Shown: positions 18,366-30,657, numbered from the stretch's first letter. The stretch: 64,000 nucleotides of DNA from Pseudoalteromonas sp. GCY (GCF_016695175.1 NZ_CP068023.1:3363501-3427500), one strand, 5' to 3'. Numbers and translations are program-made. Notes: a model not told the origin generated them from the letters alone.

Positions 18366-21300
18366 TTAGCCTACTAGCTTGCGCGCATTGCGGAACATAC
18401 GCATCCAAGGGCTATCTTCTTGCCACTCATCTGGGTGCCAAGAGTTTGCTACAGCTCTGAATACACGCTCAGGGTGCGGCATCATCACCGTTGCACGACC
18501 GTCTGTTGACGTCATGCCCGTAATACCAGCAGGAGAGCCATTCGGGTTAGCTGGGTACTGAGTGGTTGGATTACCGTAGTTATCAACAAACTTCACAGCA
18601 ACTGAACCAGAATTCAGTGCCGTTTGTACCGCCGCTTCGCTTGCAAACTCAGCATGGCCTTCACCATGTGATACCGCGATTGGCATACGAGAGCCAGCCA
18701 TGCCATCAAAGAAGATTGACGGGCTTTGCTGTACTTCAACTAAGCTGAAACGCGCTTCAAAACGCTCTGACTTGTTGGTGACAAAACGTGGCCAGTTTTC
18801 CGTGCCAGGGATCAGCTCTTTCAATGTAGAAAGCATCTGACAACCATTACATACACCTAAGCTGAAGGTATCTTGGCGTTGGAAAAAGCCTTGGAATTGC
18901 TCGCGTGCTGAGTCATGGAATAGGATTGATTTAGCCCAGCCTTCACCAGCACCTAAAACGTCACCGTATGAGAAGCCACCACATGCCACTAGGCCTTTGA
19001 ATTGCTCTAGCGTTAAGCGACCTTCAAGGATATCGCTCATGTGTACGTCGATTGCCGCAAAGCCAGCACGGTTAAATGCTGCCGCCATTTCGATATGTGA
19101 GTTAACGCCTTGCTCACGCAAGATGGCAACTTGAGGCTTCACCCCTTTTGCAATGTAAGGCGCTGCGATATCTTCGTTTAGATCAAAGCTTAGTTTAACG
19201 TTAAGGCCCGGATCTTTGTCATCGAACTTAGCGTCAAACTCTTGCTTCGCGCAATCTGGGTTATCACGTAGTGCTTGCATCTGGTAAGTTGTCTCAGCCC
19301 AGATAGTGCGAAGCTCTGTGCGAGTATTTTCAAGTACTGCCTGACCGCCACGAGTAAAGATAACCTTGTCTTCACCGTTTAGCGTACCGATGCGATGTGC
19401 AATATCAGCAATACCGTGCTCGGCAAATACCGCTTCAACCGCAGCGATGTCGTCATTGCGAACTTGTAATACTGCGCCAAGCTCTTCATTGAATAGCACT
19501 TCTAAGTCTGTACCTTGCAGCGCATCTAATTCAATGCTCACACCCGTGTGGCCTGCGAACGCCATTTCCGCAGCAGTGGTGAATAGACCACCGTCAGAGC
19601 GGTCGTGGTAAGCGATAAGCTTGCCTGACTCAACTAATGCTTGTACCGCATTGTAGAAGCCTTTTAACAGCTCTGGGCTGTCAACATCAGGTGTCTTGTC
19701 GCCAAGTTGCTTGTACACTTGCGCTAAGCTTGAGGCACCAAGACGGTTTTGACCAGCACCTAAGTCAAGTAGGAATAGGCTGGTTTCACCCTTATCAGTA
19801 CGAAGCTCAGGCGTTACTGTTTTGCGAATATCCTCAACACGACCAAATGCAGTGATGATAAGTGATAATGGCGCAGTCACAGACTTTTCTTCGCCATTCT
19901 CATCCCACTGAGTCTTCATCGACATTGAGTCTTTACCAACTGGGATTGTAAGGCCTAATGCAGGACATAATTCTTCACCAACCGCTTTAACCGCTTCGTA
20001 AAGACCCGCATCTTCGCCTGGGTGACCCGCAGCCGCCATCCAGTTTGCCGAAAGCTTAATGTTGTTTAGGCTACCGATATTAGCACCAGCGATATTGGTT
20101 AACGCTTCAGCCACCGCTAGACGAGCCGATGCACCATAGTTAAGTAGTGCCGCAGGGGTGCGCTCACCCATCGACATCGCTTCACCGTGGTAAGTATCGT
20201 AAGTTGCCGCCGTTACCGCACAGTTAGCGACTGGTACCTGCCAAGGGCCAACCATTTGGTCACGTGCAACCAAACCCGTTACGGTTCTGTCACCAATCGT
20301 GATAAGGAATGTTTTCTCAGCAATCGTTGGTAGGCGAAGTAAACGCTTAGCTGCATCTTCAAGCTCAATACCAGCTGTATCTAATGCTGTACCCACTACA
20401 CGCTTTGACTCAACGTCACGATGCATTTTAGGTGGCTTGCCAAGTAATACGTCTAGTGGCAGGTCCACAGGATTATTATCAAAGTGGCTATCCGCTACTG
20501 TTAGATGACGCTCTTCTGTCGCTTCACCAATTACCGCATATTGTGCGCGCTCACGCTTACAAATTGCTTCAAAGCGAGCAAAGTCTTCAGCTGCAACCGC
20601 CAATACATAACGCTCTTGCGACTCGTTACACCAGATTTCGTGTGGTGCCATGCCAGGTTCATCGTTCGGGATGTTACGCAACTGGAACTTACCACCACGG
20701 CCGCCGTCGTCGACAAGCTCAGGAAATGCATTTGATAAACCACCCGCGCCCACATCGTGAATAAACGCAATTGGGTTATCATCACCAAGCTGCCAACATT
20801 TGTCGATCACTTCCTGACAACGGCGTTCCATCTCAGGGTTTTCACGCTGAACAGAAGCAAAGTCTAAATCTTCGTTTGATTGGCCAGATGCCATTGATGA
20901 AGCAGCCCCGCCGCCAAGACCAATGTTCATTGCAGGACCACCAAGTGCGATTAGCTTAGCACCTACAGGGATTGAGCCTTTTTGCACGTGATCTTCACGG
21001 ATGTTACCTAAACCACCAGCGATCATGATTGGCTTGTGATAACCACGTACTTCCGCGCCATTGTGGCTTTCTACTTTTTCTTCGTAAGTACGGAAGTAAC
21101 CCAATAGGTTTGGACGACCAAATTCGTTGTTAAATGCAGCGCCACCAAGTGGGCCATCAAGCATGATGTCTAATGCATTAACAATGCGTCCTGGTTTACC
21201 AAAGTTAGTTTCCCAAGGTTGCTCGAAACCCGGAATACGAAGGTTAGAAACCGTGAAGCCAACTAAACCTGCTTTTGGCTTAGAACCACGACCGGTTGCA

Positions 21301-22262
21301 CCTTCATCGCGGATCTCACCACCAGAACCTGTTGATGCGCCAGAAAATGGTGCAATAGCCGTTGGGTGGTTGTGTGTTTCCACTTTCATCAGAATGTGGA
21401 TATCTTCCTCGTGGTAAGCATATTCGCCGTCTGTATTTGGAAAGAAACGACCAGCTTTAGAGCCAACCATTACCGCTGCGTTATCTTTATACGCCGACAG
21501 TACGTTGTCGCTATTGGTTTCGTAGGTGTTTTTAATCATTTTAAACAGCGACTTAGGCTGCTCTACACCATCGATAGTCCAATCAGCGTTGAAAATTTTG
21601 TGACGACAGTGTTCAGAGTTTGCTTGAGCGAACATGAACAGTTCGATGTCATTAGGGTTACGGCCAAGCTTTTCAAAGCTTTCTACTAAGTAGTCAATTT
21701 CATCATCGGCAAGTGCAAAGCCTTGCTCAACGTTCGCAACCGCGAGTGCTTCACGGCCGCCGCCAAGAATATCCACTGAAGACATTGGGCGAGGCGTTTC
21801 CGTGCGGAATAATTTAGCTGCATCATCAAGCTCTGCATGAACAGATTCGGTCATGCGGTCATGAAGTAACTGTGCAACTTCTTCGAACTGAGCCTGTGTA
21901 AGTTCACCCTCAACATAATAAGCAATACCACGCTCAACACGGTGTACTTGCGTAAGACCACAGTTGTTTGCAATATCTGTCGCTTTAGAAGCCCAAGGAG
22001 AGATAGTTCCGATCCTTGGTGTTACCAAGATCAGTTTGCCCTCTGGCGTGTGCTCCGTAATAGTCGGTCCATACTTTAACAGGCTGTTTAGCTTAGTTAA
22101 CTCAGCCTCTGAAAGCTCAGCCGTTAGATCAGCAAAATGCATGTACTCGGCATAAACATTGGTAACTGGTAATTGAGCTGCAGCGCAGGTTTTAAGGATC
22201 TTTTGGACTTTGAAATCTGAAAGTGCAGGTGCACCACGTAGGATTAACATAGGTATTTTCAT
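18366..22262 (-). CDS. purL: Phosphoribosylformylglycinamidine synthase PurL
   Basis: PurL converts FGAR to FGAM with glutamine and ATP in purine synthesis. At 1298 residues it is the large single-chain form typical of gammaproteobacteria. In order it has the N-terminal PurS-like part, two AIRS-like ATP-grasp-related halves (motifs [23 protein letters not shown] and [12 protein letters not shown]) and a C-terminal glutaminase. The glutaminase nucleophile is Cys1138 in LGVCNGCQ, with MPHPERVFR at the end. ATG 22262 and ATG 22250 ([10 protein letters not shown]) are both possible starts, and the second matches the usual family N-terminus. It is a single-gene unit with its own promoter and terminator. 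Confidence 0.97.
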   Translation of the reverse strand: MKIPMLILRGAPALSDFKVQKILKTCAAAQLPVTNVYAEYMHFADLTAELSEAELTKLNSLLKYGPTITEHTPEGKLILVTPRIGTISPWASKATDIANNCGLTQVHRVERGIAYYVEGELTQAQFEEVAQLLHDRMTESVHAELDDAAKLFRTETPRPMSSVDILGGGREALAVANVEQGFALADDEIDYLVESFEKLGRNPNDIELFMFAQANSEHCRHKIFNADWTIDGVEQPKSLFKMIKNTYETNSDNVLSAYKDNAAVMVGSKAGRFFPNTDGEYAYHEEDIHILMKVETHNHPTAIAPFSGASTGSGGEIRDEGATGRGSKPKAGLVGFTVSNLRIPGFEQPWETNFGKPGRIVNALDIMLDGPLGGAAFNNEFGRPNLLGYFRTYEEKVESHNGAEVRGYHKPIMIAGGLGNIREDHVQKGSIPVGAKLIALGGPAMNIGLGGGAASSMASGQSNEDLDFASVQRENPEMERRCQEVIDKCWQLGDDNPIAFIHDVGAGGLSNAFPELVDDGGRGGKFQLRNIPNDEPGMAPHEIWCNESQERYVLAVAAEDFARFEAICKRERAQYAVIGEATEERHLTVADSHFDNNPVDLPLDVLLGKPPKMHRDVESKRVVGTALDTAGIELEDAAKRLLRLPTIAEKTFLITIGDRTVTGLVARDQMVGPWQVPVANCAVTAATYDTYHGEAMSMGERTPAALLNYGASARLAVAEALTNIAGANIGSLNNIKLSANWMAAAGHPGEDAGLYEAVKAVGEELCPALGLTIPVGKDSMSMKTQWDENGEEKSVTAPLSLIITAFGRVEDIRKTVTPELRTDKGETSLFLLDLGAGQNRLGASSLAQVYKQLGDKTPDVDSPELLKGFYNAVQALVESGKLIAYHDRSDGGLFTTAAEMAFAGHTGVSIELDALQGTDLEVLFNEELGAVLQVRNDDIAAVEAVFAEHGIADIAHRIGTLNGEDKVIFTRGGQAVLENTRTELRTIWAETTYQMQALRDNPDCAKQEFDAKFDDKDPGLNVKLSFDLNEDIAAPYIAKGVKPQVAILREQGVNSHIEMAAAFNRAGFAAIDVHMSDILEGRLTLEQFKGLVACGGFSYGDVLGAGEGWAKSILFHDSAREQFQGFFQRQDTFSLGVCNGCQMLSTLKELIPGTENWPRFVTNKSERFEARFSLVEVQQSPSIFFDGMAGSRMPIAVSHGEGHAEFASEAAVQTALNSGSVAVKFVDNYGNPTTQYPANPNGSPAGITGMTSTDGRATVMMPHPERVFRAVANSWHPDEWQEDSPWMRMFRNARKLVG

Positions 22263-22298
22263 CCGGGGTTAAGGATTGAACGATATCTTTGGGCGCTC

Positions 22299-22327
22299 AT
22301 TATAGTGGAAATAGCGCGCGGAATTAA
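22299..22327 (-). promoter_or_regulatory. putative purL promoter
   Basis: On the minus strand TTAATT, a 17-bp spacer and a perfect TATAAT lie about 40 bp before the purL start. I looked for a PurR operator of the ACGCAAACGTTTTCGT type here and did not see one. The -35 match is weak. Confidence 0.5.
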
Positions 22328-22451
22328 CACTAATTTGTCAAAACTAGAAAATATCATGCAAATCTATCATTACCTTAAGTTAATTCGGCTTTTGCAATTA
22401 TGATTTTGCTGCGGTAAGTTGAGATTTCGAGCACAAAAGAGAGCCTGGTTC

Positions 22452-23882
22452 ATGTTTAAATACGTCTTTATGTGCTTTGTTGCCATCTGTTTAGTTGGGT
22501 GCGACAAAGCCCCTCTTAATCAGTTGCAACATATAAAACAAAATAAGGTATTACGTGTTGGCACGCTCGCGGGTCCGGGAAACTACTACCAAGGCACCAC
22601 TGGAGAACAAGGGTTTGAGTATGAACTGGCCAGTGAATTTGCCAATGAGCTTGGCGTTGAATTACACATCGTTCCTTACTTTAACTTAGATGAGTTATTT
22701 GCAAGGCTAGATGCCGGAGACTTAGACATCGTCGCCTCCGCCGTGAGCTTTCATCCATCAAGAACAGCGCAATATCGTTTTGGTCCAACGTATAGAATGA
22801 TCAGTCAAAAACTCGTGTACAAACAAGGGAGAGAGTGGCCTAGGGACTTTGATGATATTAAAGTGCCAATTACCGTACTTGCGCACAGCAATCATGTTAT
22901 TGCTCTTGAAGAGGCTAAAACAAGCCATCCTCATTTGAGTTGGGAGGTTGTCTCAGATAAAGGTGAGGAAGAACTGCTTCAGGCCATCATTGATGGAGAG
23001 ATTGACTACACCATTACAGACTCACATTCACTGGCCCTATTTAGACGCTACCACCCGACGGTCAGTATTGCGTTTTCAGTTACTAAAGATGAACATGTGG
23101 CGTGGATGATGCGTAACGAAAAAGACGATTCGTTATATGCGTTGCTGCCTGCATTTTTCGCTCGGGTACAACAAAACAACTTTTTGGCCACGCTCGAAGA
23201 GAAGTATTTTGGTCATATCGAAGAGTTTAACTATGTAAACACCTTAGCCTTTGTCGAAGCTGTACATAGTACCTTACCAACCTATCTCAAGTGGTTTAAA
23301 AGTTATTCGAAACAGCACAATATCGATTGGCGTTTGCTGGCTGCGGTCAGCTATCAAGAATCGATGTGGGATCCCAGAGCTAAGTCTCCAACTGGGGTTC
23401 GTGGCATCATGATGCTAACACAACCTACGGCTAAAAAAGTTGGCGTGACAAACCGCCTCAATGCCCAACAAAATATTGAAGGTGGTGCCAAATATCTACG
23501 TATTTTATTTGACCGTATGCCTGAAGAAATACAGCAGCCCGATAGTACCTGGCTTGCCCTTGCTTCTTACAATGTGGGCTGGGGACATGTACGAGATGCG
23601 CGTAACATTACTGCAGATCAAGGAGGCGATCCGAATAACTGGGCAGACGTTAAAAAACGACTACCACTACTTACTAAAAAGCGCTACTATCGAAATACAA
23701 GATATGGATATGCTCGTGGTGATGTCGCGGTAACGTATGTAGATAATATTCGCCGCTATTATGATGCACTAGTGTGGTTGGAAGACAACGGTGCACTCCT
23801 ACCTGACAGCAGTAAAGCCTCTTCGCAAACGACTCCGGTTGATAATCCAGACAAAGCCAGTGAAGTCGAGAAGCAACAGTAA
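22452..23882 (+). CDS. mltF: Membrane-bound lytic murein transglycosylase F
   Basis: MltF cleaves peptidoglycan glycan strands to 1,6-anhydro products and is tethered to the outer membrane. From ATG 22452 the protein has 476 residues. A lipoprotein signal (CLVGC, Cys17) is followed by a family-3 solute-binding-like regulatory domain (about 40-265) and an SLT domain with catalytic Glu303 in SYQESMWDP, then GIMMLTQPTAKK and ASYNVGWGHV. A TTG further upstream would spoil the lipoprotein signal, so ATG 22452 is preferred. It is a single gene, divergent from purL. Confidence 0.94.
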   Translation: MFKYVFMCFVAICLVGCDKAPLNQLQHIKQNKVLRVGTLAGPGNYYQGTTGEQGFEYELASEFANELGVELHIVPYFNLDELFARLDAGDLDIVASAVSFHPSRTAQYRFGPTYRMISQKLVYKQGREWPRDFDDIKVPITVLAHSNHVIALEEAKTSHPHLSWEVVSDKGEEELLQAIIDGEIDYTITDSHSLALFRRYHPTVSIAFSVTKDEHVAWMMRNEKDDSLYALLPAFFARVQQNNFLATLEEKYFGHIEEFNYVNTLAFVEAVHSTLPTYLKWFKSYSKQHNIDWRLLAAVSYQESMWDPRAKSPTGVRGIMMLTQPTAKKVGVTNRLNAQQNIEGGAKYLRILFDRMPEEIQQPDSTWLALASYNVGWGHVRDARNITADQGGDPNNWADVKKRLPLLTKKRYYRNTRYGYARGDVAVTYVDNIRRYYDALVWLEDNGALLPDSSKASSQTTPVDNPDKASEVEKQQ

Positions 23883-23969
23883 TTTATATTTACTAAACTG
23901 GCTTGATAAATGCCTCAAAAGGTCATAAATCTGTCATAGGCATAGCGTATTTATACTAAATTAATATTT

Positions 23970-23984
23970 GGGGGCGTTACCCCC
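23970..23984 (+). promoter_or_regulatory. GC hairpin in the leader of the small basic ORF
   Basis: GGGGG-CGTTA-CCCCC is a strong short stem-loop, with no T run after it, about 28 bp before the start of the 60-residue ORF at 24012. It is more likely a leader structure, or a stabiliser of the mltF 3' end, than a terminator. A weak TATACT -10 candidate lies upstream near 23950. Confidence 0.4.
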
Positions 23985-24011
23985 ACCTAATCTCTCACAT
24001 TCGGAGGTTCT

Positions 24012-24772
<761 letters not shown>

Positions 24773-24875
24773 TCATAGTCACCAATACAGCAGCTTTTAT
24801 AAGCAAACTCAGGATGTTACCTACATCTTTTTAATATTTTGCGGACATTATTGATAATTTTCGCAATTTTGCCGT

Positions 24876-24904
24876 GGCTCACAGGGTTGGATTTACGCTA
24901 TAAT
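24876..24904 (+). promoter_or_regulatory. putative gsk promoter
   Basis: A perfect TATAAT (24899-24904) is followed by a GC-rich TCGCCGC discriminator, with GGCTCA 17 bp upstream as a poor -35. The start codon is about 45 bp downstream. Confidence 0.45.
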
Positions 24905-24950
24905 TCGCCGCTTTTTTTATTTCGTAAGCTCAAAAACACACGGGTAGAAT

Positions 24951-26255
24951 ATGAAATTTCCGGGACGCCGTAGGCATAAACACTATTTTCCGGTGGAAGA
25001 TAAAGATCCGCTTATTAACCAGTTACACGCTGATGATCGGCTAAAAAGGAGCTATATCTGTGGTATAGATCAAATCGTCGTTGATATCGAAGCGAAAGTG
25101 GATCAAGCTTTTCTTGATGAATTCCACTTACAGCGTGGTATGTCACAAGTGATAGACAATGATGTCACCAACGCCCTTTATGATAGGCTAAAACGTGATG
25201 ACATGATCGACTATGAATTTGCCGGCGGTACCATAGGTAACACCATGCACAACTATTCGGTGCTAGCAGATGACCGTTCAGTTCTGCTTGGGGTGATGAG
25301 TGAAAACATAAAAATCGGCAGCTACGCCTATAAATTTTTATGTAACACTTCAAGCCGAGTTGATCTGGACTACTTGCAGCCAGTTGATGGCCCAATAGGT
25401 CGTTGCTTTACACTTATTGATGACAGTGGTGAGCGAACTTTTGCTATCAGTGCAGGATTAATGAACCACCTACGTCCTGAGTCTATTTGCCAAACGCTTA
25501 TCGAAGAATCATCGGCGTTAGTGATCAGTGCTTATTTGATGCGTACGAGTGGCGACGAAACCATGACACAAGCAACGATGCAGGCGGTTGAGTATGCCAA
25601 TAATGCTGGCATCCCCGTAGTATTAACACTTGGCACTAAGTTCTTAATTGAACAAGATCCAAAATGGTGGGCTGACTTCGTTGCTAAACATGTTGATATC
25701 CTGGCGATGAACGAAGAAGAAGGTGAGGCGATCACAGGCTTTAGCGATCCGCTTCTCGCCGCGGATAAAGCGCTGGATTGGGTTGATCTAGTCATTTGTA
25801 CTGCAGGTCCTAAAGGGCTATTTATGGCGGGTTATGTTGATGACAGCTGCAAGCGTGTTACTGAATACCCGTTGCTACCTGGCGCTATTCCTGAATTTAA
25901 TCGCTACGAATTCTCACGCGCCATGAAAAAAGCCCAATGTGAGCAGCCGATCAGAGCATACAGCCATACCGCTCCTTATATGGGTGGACCGGATATCATC
26001 AAGAATACTAATGGTGCCGGTGACTGCGCCCTTGCCGCTGTTCTGCATGATATTTGCGCCAATGAATACCATAAGCTGAATGTACCAAACTCGGCAAAGC
26101 ATGAGCAAAGTGCAATTACATACTCATCTTTGGCACAGATAAGCAAATATGCAAACCGTGCAAGCTACGAGGTACTCGTTCAGCACTCTCCAAGGCTATC
26201 TCGAGGCCTACCTGAGCGTGAAGACTCACTAGAGCAATCATACTGGGAACAATAA
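24951..26255 (+). CDS. gsk: Inosine/guanosine kinase Gsk
   Basis: Gsk phosphorylates guanosine and inosine for purine salvage. The 434-residue PfkB-family protein matches E. coli Gsk from end to end: MKFPGRRRHKHYFPV at the start, FAGGTIGNTMHNYSVLADDR, GPIGRCFTLI, TNGAGDCALAA with the catalytic aspartate, and GLPEREDSLEQSYW at the end. A TATAAT lies about 45 bp upstream and a strong terminator follows. It is a stand-alone gene. Confidence 0.96.
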   Translation: MKFPGRRRHKHYFPVEDKDPLINQLHADDRLKRSYICGIDQIVVDIEAKVDQAFLDEFHLQRGMSQVIDNDVTNALYDRLKRDDMIDYEFAGGTIGNTMHNYSVLADDRSVLLGVMSENIKIGSYAYKFLCNTSSRVDLDYLQPVDGPIGRCFTLIDDSGERTFAISAGLMNHLRPESICQTLIEESSALVISAYLMRTSGDETMTQATMQAVEYANNAGIPVVLTLGTKFLIEQDPKWWADFVAKHVDILAMNEEEGEAITGFSDPLLAADKALDWVDLVICTAGPKGLFMAGYVDDSCKRVTEYPLLPGAIPEFNRYEFSRAMKKAQCEQPIRAYSHTAPYMGGPDIIKNTNGAGDCALAAVLHDICANEYHKLNVPNSAKHEQSAITYSSLAQISKYANRASYEVLVQHSPRLSRGLPEREDSLEQSYWEQ

Positions 26256-26281
26256 CGGTCCTTAGCCTGTTTAGGATTGGT

Positions 26282-26310
26282 AAAAATAGCGACTACGGTC
26301 GCTATTTTTA
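26282..26310. terminator. bidirectional terminator between gsk and glsB
   Basis: AAAAATAGCGAC-TACG-GTCGCTATTTTT is a perfect stem with A and T flanks. It lies between convergent genes. Confidence 0.88.
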
Positions 26311-26338
26311 TATTATGTAGTTTGTATATAACGTTGCA

Positions 26339-27256
26339 TCAAAAAATAGCAGTACCAAGTTCATTGGATAGATATTCTAATGCCGCGATCCCAGCCAAAG
26401 AGTTACCAACTTTATCAAGCCCTGGCGACCATACCGAAATCGTAAAACGATTCGGCACGATAGCGATTATTGCCCCCCCGACACCCGACTTGCCAGGCAT
26501 TCCTACTCGATAACCAAAGTCACCTGCAGCATCGTAAAGACCACTCGTAAACAACAGCGAGTTCATTTGCTTGGTTTGTTTTTTGGTAAGTATCCGCTGT
26601 TTTGATAAGTTGCAGTAACCTTGACTAGAAAGATACGAAAATGACTTTGCCAACTCAGTGGTATTCATTTCAATTGCGCAAAAATTGAAATATGACCACA
26701 ACACATCCTCGACTTCATTGTTGAAATTACCAAATGACTTCATCAAATAAGCCATCGCTGCATTTCTATATCTGTGATCATATTCAGACTGTGCCACAAC
26801 CTTATTGATACACAGCTTGTCGTTACCAGACATCGCTCTATAGCTTTCTAGCATGGTATGAATTGGAGCGGATAAACGAGAGTAAAGCGCATCACAAGTT
26901 ACAATGGCACCTGCATTTATAAATGGGTTTCTTGGAATACCATTTTCGAACTCAAGCTGAGTTAAGGAGTTAAAAGCAGTGCCCGACGGTTCTTTTCCTA
27001 CTCTACTCCAAAGTTCGTCACCATATCGCTGCAGCGCTAGCGTCAATGTCATTACTTTGGACACTGATTGAATTGTAAATCTAGCTTCAGTATCTCCGGC
27101 ACAATAAGTTTCGCCATCTACCGTATGCAATGAAACAGAAAACTGCTCTAATGGCTGCTCAGCTAAAGCGGGAATATAGTTAGCAACTTTGCCTTGGCGT
27201 AACAACGGTTGAACTCGCTGCGCAGCCTGTTCTAAAATTTCTTGGTAATTTGGCAT
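26339..27256 (-). CDS. glsB: Glutaminase GlsB
   Basis: This cytoplasmic glutaminase hydrolyses glutamine to glutamate and ammonia. At 305 residues it fits the bacterial glutaminase family with a serine-beta-lactamase-like fold. The nucleophile motif SVSKVM lies near residue 67. Other family segments are EFENGIPRNPFINAGAI, NAAMAYLMKSFGNF and the C-terminal GYRVGMPGKSGVGGAI. It lies downstream of hpf on the same strand, but a terminator separates them. Confidence 0.93.
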   Translation of the reverse strand: MPNYQEILEQAAQRVQPLLRQGKVANYIPALAEQPLEQFSVSLHTVDGETYCAGDTEARFTIQSVSKVMTLTLALQRYGDELWSRVGKEPSGTAFNSLTQLEFENGIPRNPFINAGAIVTCDALYSRLSAPIHTMLESYRAMSGNDKLCINKVVAQSEYDHRYRNAAMAYLMKSFGNFNNEVEDVLWSYFNFCAIEMNTTELAKSFSYLSSQGYCNLSKQRILTKKQTKQMNSLLFTSGLYDAAGDFGYRVGMPGKSGVGGAIIAIVPNRFTISVWSPGLDKVGNSLAGIAALEYLSNELGTAIF

Positions 27257-27300
27257 ATGCTCGTAATTAAGGCTAGCTAGGATGATTGGAGAAGTGTATC

Positions 27301-27321
27301 AAAAAAGGCCCCGTAGGGCCT
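27301..27321 (-). terminator. terminator after hpf
   Basis: On the minus strand AGGCCC-TACG-GGGCCT is followed by a T run. It lies 20 bp after the hpf stop codon. Confidence 0.85.
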
Positions 27322-27342
27322 GATGTTTATCTGAAACTAAGG

Positions 27343-27699
27343 TTATTTCAGTTCCATTTCTTGAATAATCTCGTGCGCAATTGGTGGCGTTGTACTCACC
27401 GGCTTCTGATGTTTATTAGCTTTTAATTGACCTTTACGATGCTTCAAGGCTGCATCCAGCTTTTTAGACGCTTTAGCAATAGCAGGATACATCACTTCGT
27501 CTTCACCTTTTACCGATATTCGACTACCAGCGTAGTTTGTACTTATCTCCGTGTAAAATTGTTTGTGTTCTTTGCTGACGATGATGTCTAGGGATAACAA
27601 CGACGGAAAATGGTTAGCGATCTTGGCAAACTTTTCATGAACGTGGTTTTTAACAGCATCGGTTACATCTACGTGATGGCCAGATAAATTAATCTTCAT
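27343..27699 (-). CDS. hpf: Ribosome hibernation factor (HPF/RaiA family)
   Basis: This ribosome-associated inhibitor binds the 30S decoding region in stationary phase. From ATG 27699, with AAGAAGGATT upstream, it has 118 residues. The compact domain begins MKINLSGHHVDVTDAVKNHV and includes VKGEDEVMYPAIAKASKKLD and a basic RKGQLKANKHQ helix. A tail of about 20 residues (STTPPIAHEIIQEMELK) extends beyond the 95-residue E. coli HPF and resembles the tail of RaiA/YfiA. That leaves open whether it promotes 100S dimers or keeps 70S monomers. Confidence 0.85.
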   Translation of the reverse strand: MKINLSGHHVDVTDAVKNHVHEKFAKIANHFPSLLSLDIIVSKEHKQFYTEISTNYAGSRISVKGEDEVMYPAIAKASKKLDAALKHRKGQLKANKHQKPVSTTPPIAHEIIQEMELK

Positions 27700-27883
27700 A
27701 TGCAATCCTTCTTTTGCGTTTACCCTTAACAATAGTATTGGCACGATTGCTGGATTTCTCAAGAGCCCTAGCAGAAATTTATTACAAAAATTGGAAAGAA
27801 GCTGATTCTAATCAAAAAAACAGTTCTGGAAAAATTACGCGGTAATTAATCTCAAGTTTAGGTTTATTAGAAAATTCAGGCAT

Positions 27884-27910
27884 AAAAAAAGCCCTAGGTA
27901 AGGGCTCTTT
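27884..27910. terminator. terminator after the DUF3718 gene
   Basis: On the minus strand AGCCCTTACCTAGGGCT is followed by a T run (TTTTTTTATG). It lies 22 bp after the stop codon of the DUF3718 gene. Confidence 0.82.
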
Positions 27911-27932
27911 TCATATTGCGTAAACTTTAGAA

Positions 27933-28304
27933 TTAAAGGCCTGCACGCTCTTTGATTACAGCAATCAATGCTGAACCACCGTGGTTTGACTCTGCCCATG
28001 CTAAATCTTTACCGTCTTCTAACGCGCTTTTTGGGATACTTTTAATAATGTATTCACCTGCATCGTTTGCGTTGCTAGCAATTGCATGTCTTAGTAAGTT
28101 ATTACCGTTGCACTGGATTGCATCGTAAACATTACGCATTTTAAGGCGCGATGTTTTCAAAGCGTTACGAATGCGGTTTTTATCGTCCGCAGCGATATAT
28201 TCACATATAGAAAGCGCCAACTGATCGTTTGCACTTACTGGTTTGCTGAAAGAAAAAGCTGCAACAGCGATAGAAGCTGACAGTAGCACGGTAGTTAATT
28301 TCAT
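27933..28304 (-). CDS. DUF3718 family exported protein
   Basis: This 123-residue protein has a signal peptide (MKLTTVLLSASIAVAAFSFS, cleaved near VSA-NDQ). The mature domain has two cysteines (LALSICEYIAADDKNRIR and DAIQCNGNNLLRHAIA) that could form a disulfide, and the NNLLRHA segment typical of DUF3718. These proteins are small and periplasmic in Alteromonadales and Vibrio relatives, with no assigned function. It is a single gene with its own terminator. Confidence 0.78.
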   Translation of the reverse strand: MKLTTVLLSASIAVAAFSFSKPVSANDQLALSICEYIAADDKNRIRNALKTSRLKMRNVYDAIQCNGNNLLRHAIASNANDAGEYIIKSIPKSALEDGKDLAWAESNHGGSALIAVIKERAGL

Positions 28305-28383
28305 TACACAGACCCTTTAATACTTTATTCGTAGCATATAACTGGCTATATTTTAGCAACCTAAACAATTGTTAGCAAGAAAC

Positions 28384-28875
28384 TCATAGTTTTTTGTTCA
28401 GAGTTACGAATTTATAACTATGGTTATTTCTTTCATCAGGTTCGTTACACTCAGTTTCAAGCACTTCCCATTCAGCAACTTGCTCGTAGTCAGGAAATTG
28501 AGTATCCCCTTCAACTTCTAAATCGATGAAGGTCAAATAGAGCCGCTGAGCATAAGGCAGAAATATGTCATATATATGACCACCACCAATTATCATAATT
28601 TCGTCACAACCCCTAACAGCACTAAGTGCGGCTTCAGGTGAAGCGAGGACTTCAATACCTTCTTGAGTATAGTCAAGATTTCTGGATATCACTATGTTTC
28701 TACGACCAGGAAGAGGCCTACCAATAGACTCAAATGTCTTTCGGCCCATAATCACAGGTTTACCTAGCGTAACCTTTTTGAAATGTTGAAGATCTGCAGG
28801 TAAGTGCCACGGCATATCGTTATCTTTTCCGATAACACGCTTATTTGCCATCGCAGCTATCATTGAAATTACCAC
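28384..28875 (-). CDS. folA: Dihydrofolate reductase FolA
   Basis: FolA reduces dihydrofolate to tetrahydrofolate with NADPH. The 163-residue protein starts with GTG (28875), preceded by AAGGTG. Core motifs are MIAAMANKRVIGKDNDMPWH with the substrate aspartate, VIMGRKTFESIGRPLPGR for NADPH binding, and EIMIIGGGHIYDIFL. Length and motifs are normal, with no sign of a trimethoprim-resistant plasmid type. Confidence 0.96.
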   Translation of the reverse strand: MVISMIAAMANKRVIGKDNDMPWHLPADLQHFKKVTLGKPVIMGRKTFESIGRPLPGRRNIVISRNLDYTQEGIEVLASPEAALSAVRGCDEIMIIGGGHIYDIFLPYAQRLYLTFIDLEVEGDTQFPDYEQVAEWEVLETECNEPDERNNHSYKFVTLNKKL

Positions 28876-29005
28876 AACGCACCTTTATAGTATTTTAGTA
28901 TTAGTTTATACACACAATTAGCATGCAAGATGTTTGATTAGTATATCATCTTCAACGGAACTACGGCGAGAATACTGAGTTGAAGTGATACACCATTCAA
29001 TATGC

Positions 29006-29030
29006 ATGAAAAAGGCCCATATAATAGGCC
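29006..29030 (-). terminator. terminator after obg
   Basis: On the minus strand AGGCC-TATTATAT-GGGCCT followed by TTTTT lies about 25 bp after the obg stop. Confidence 0.75.
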
Positions 29031-29053
29031 TCTTAGAGTAAACTCAATGTAAC

Positions 29054-30214
<1,161 letters not shown>

Positions 30215-30278
30215 TTAAACTCTTTAACTCTGTCTGAATTCACTACACCATTATAGCAGCAGCGACAAATCGCTCCTA

Positions 30279-30322
30279 ATACCAATTGTATTAATACGCC
30301 TTGATATAGCTAATTTGGTAAT
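30279..30322. repeat. short repeat-like sequence with inverted ends
   Basis: ATACCAATTGTATTAATAC at the left and AATTTGGTA at the right form imperfect inverted ends over about 44 bp in the obg-rpmA gap. The left end resembles the end of the longer repeat at 44294-44455 (ATACCAATTTGTCTTAATAC), so both may belong to one family of mobile short repeats. That relationship is inference. Confidence 0.4.
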
Positions 30323-30337
30323 TGATGTGCTGAAAAC

Positions 30338-30366
30338 AAAAAACCCCGCCTAAGCGGGGTTTTTTA
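30338..30366. terminator. terminator after rpmA
   Basis: AAAAAACCCCGCC-TAA-GCGGGGTTTTTT forms a very strong stem with T runs on both strands. It ends the rplU-rpmA transcript. Confidence 0.9.
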
Positions 30367-30380
30367 GTATTTAATACCGA

Positions 30381-30638
30381 TTACTCAGCAACGATGCTAA
30401 CGTATTTACGGTTTAAAGGACCTTTCTGCTCAAAAACAACTTTACCGTCTGCTTTTGCGAAGATTGTGTGGTCTTTACCGATACCTGCGTTAGAACCAGC
30501 GTGGAACTTAGTACCACGTTGACGAACGATGATGCTACCCGCTAAAACTGATTCGCCACCAAAACGTTTAACACCTAAGCGTTTACTTTCTGAATCGCGA
30601 CCGTTACGAGTACTACCAGCTGCCTTCTTATGTGCCAT
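30381..30638 (-). CDS. rpmA: 50S ribosomal protein L27
   Basis: L27 is an 85-residue ribosomal protein of the 50S peptidyl-transferase region. The sequence starts [20 protein letters not shown] and continues with [21 protein letters not shown], standard for the family. The N-terminus is the short E. coli type without a cleavable leader. It lies 19 bp after rplU. Confidence 0.98.
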   Translation of the reverse strand: MAHKKAAGSTRNGRDSESKRLGVKRFGGESVLAGSIIVRQRGTKFHAGSNAGIGKDHTIFAKADGKVVFEQKGPLNRKYVSIVAE

Positions 30639-30657
30639 CTTTCTGTACCTCTAAAAA

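Noticed and set aside
20432-20788. Several frames on both strands within purL
   Set aside because: They are shadows of purL, whose protein is fully conserved there.
27738-27755. A sigma54-like TGGCAC...TTGCT sequence near hpf
   Set aside because: The two halves are only 2 bp apart instead of about 5, and the orientation faces away from hpf.
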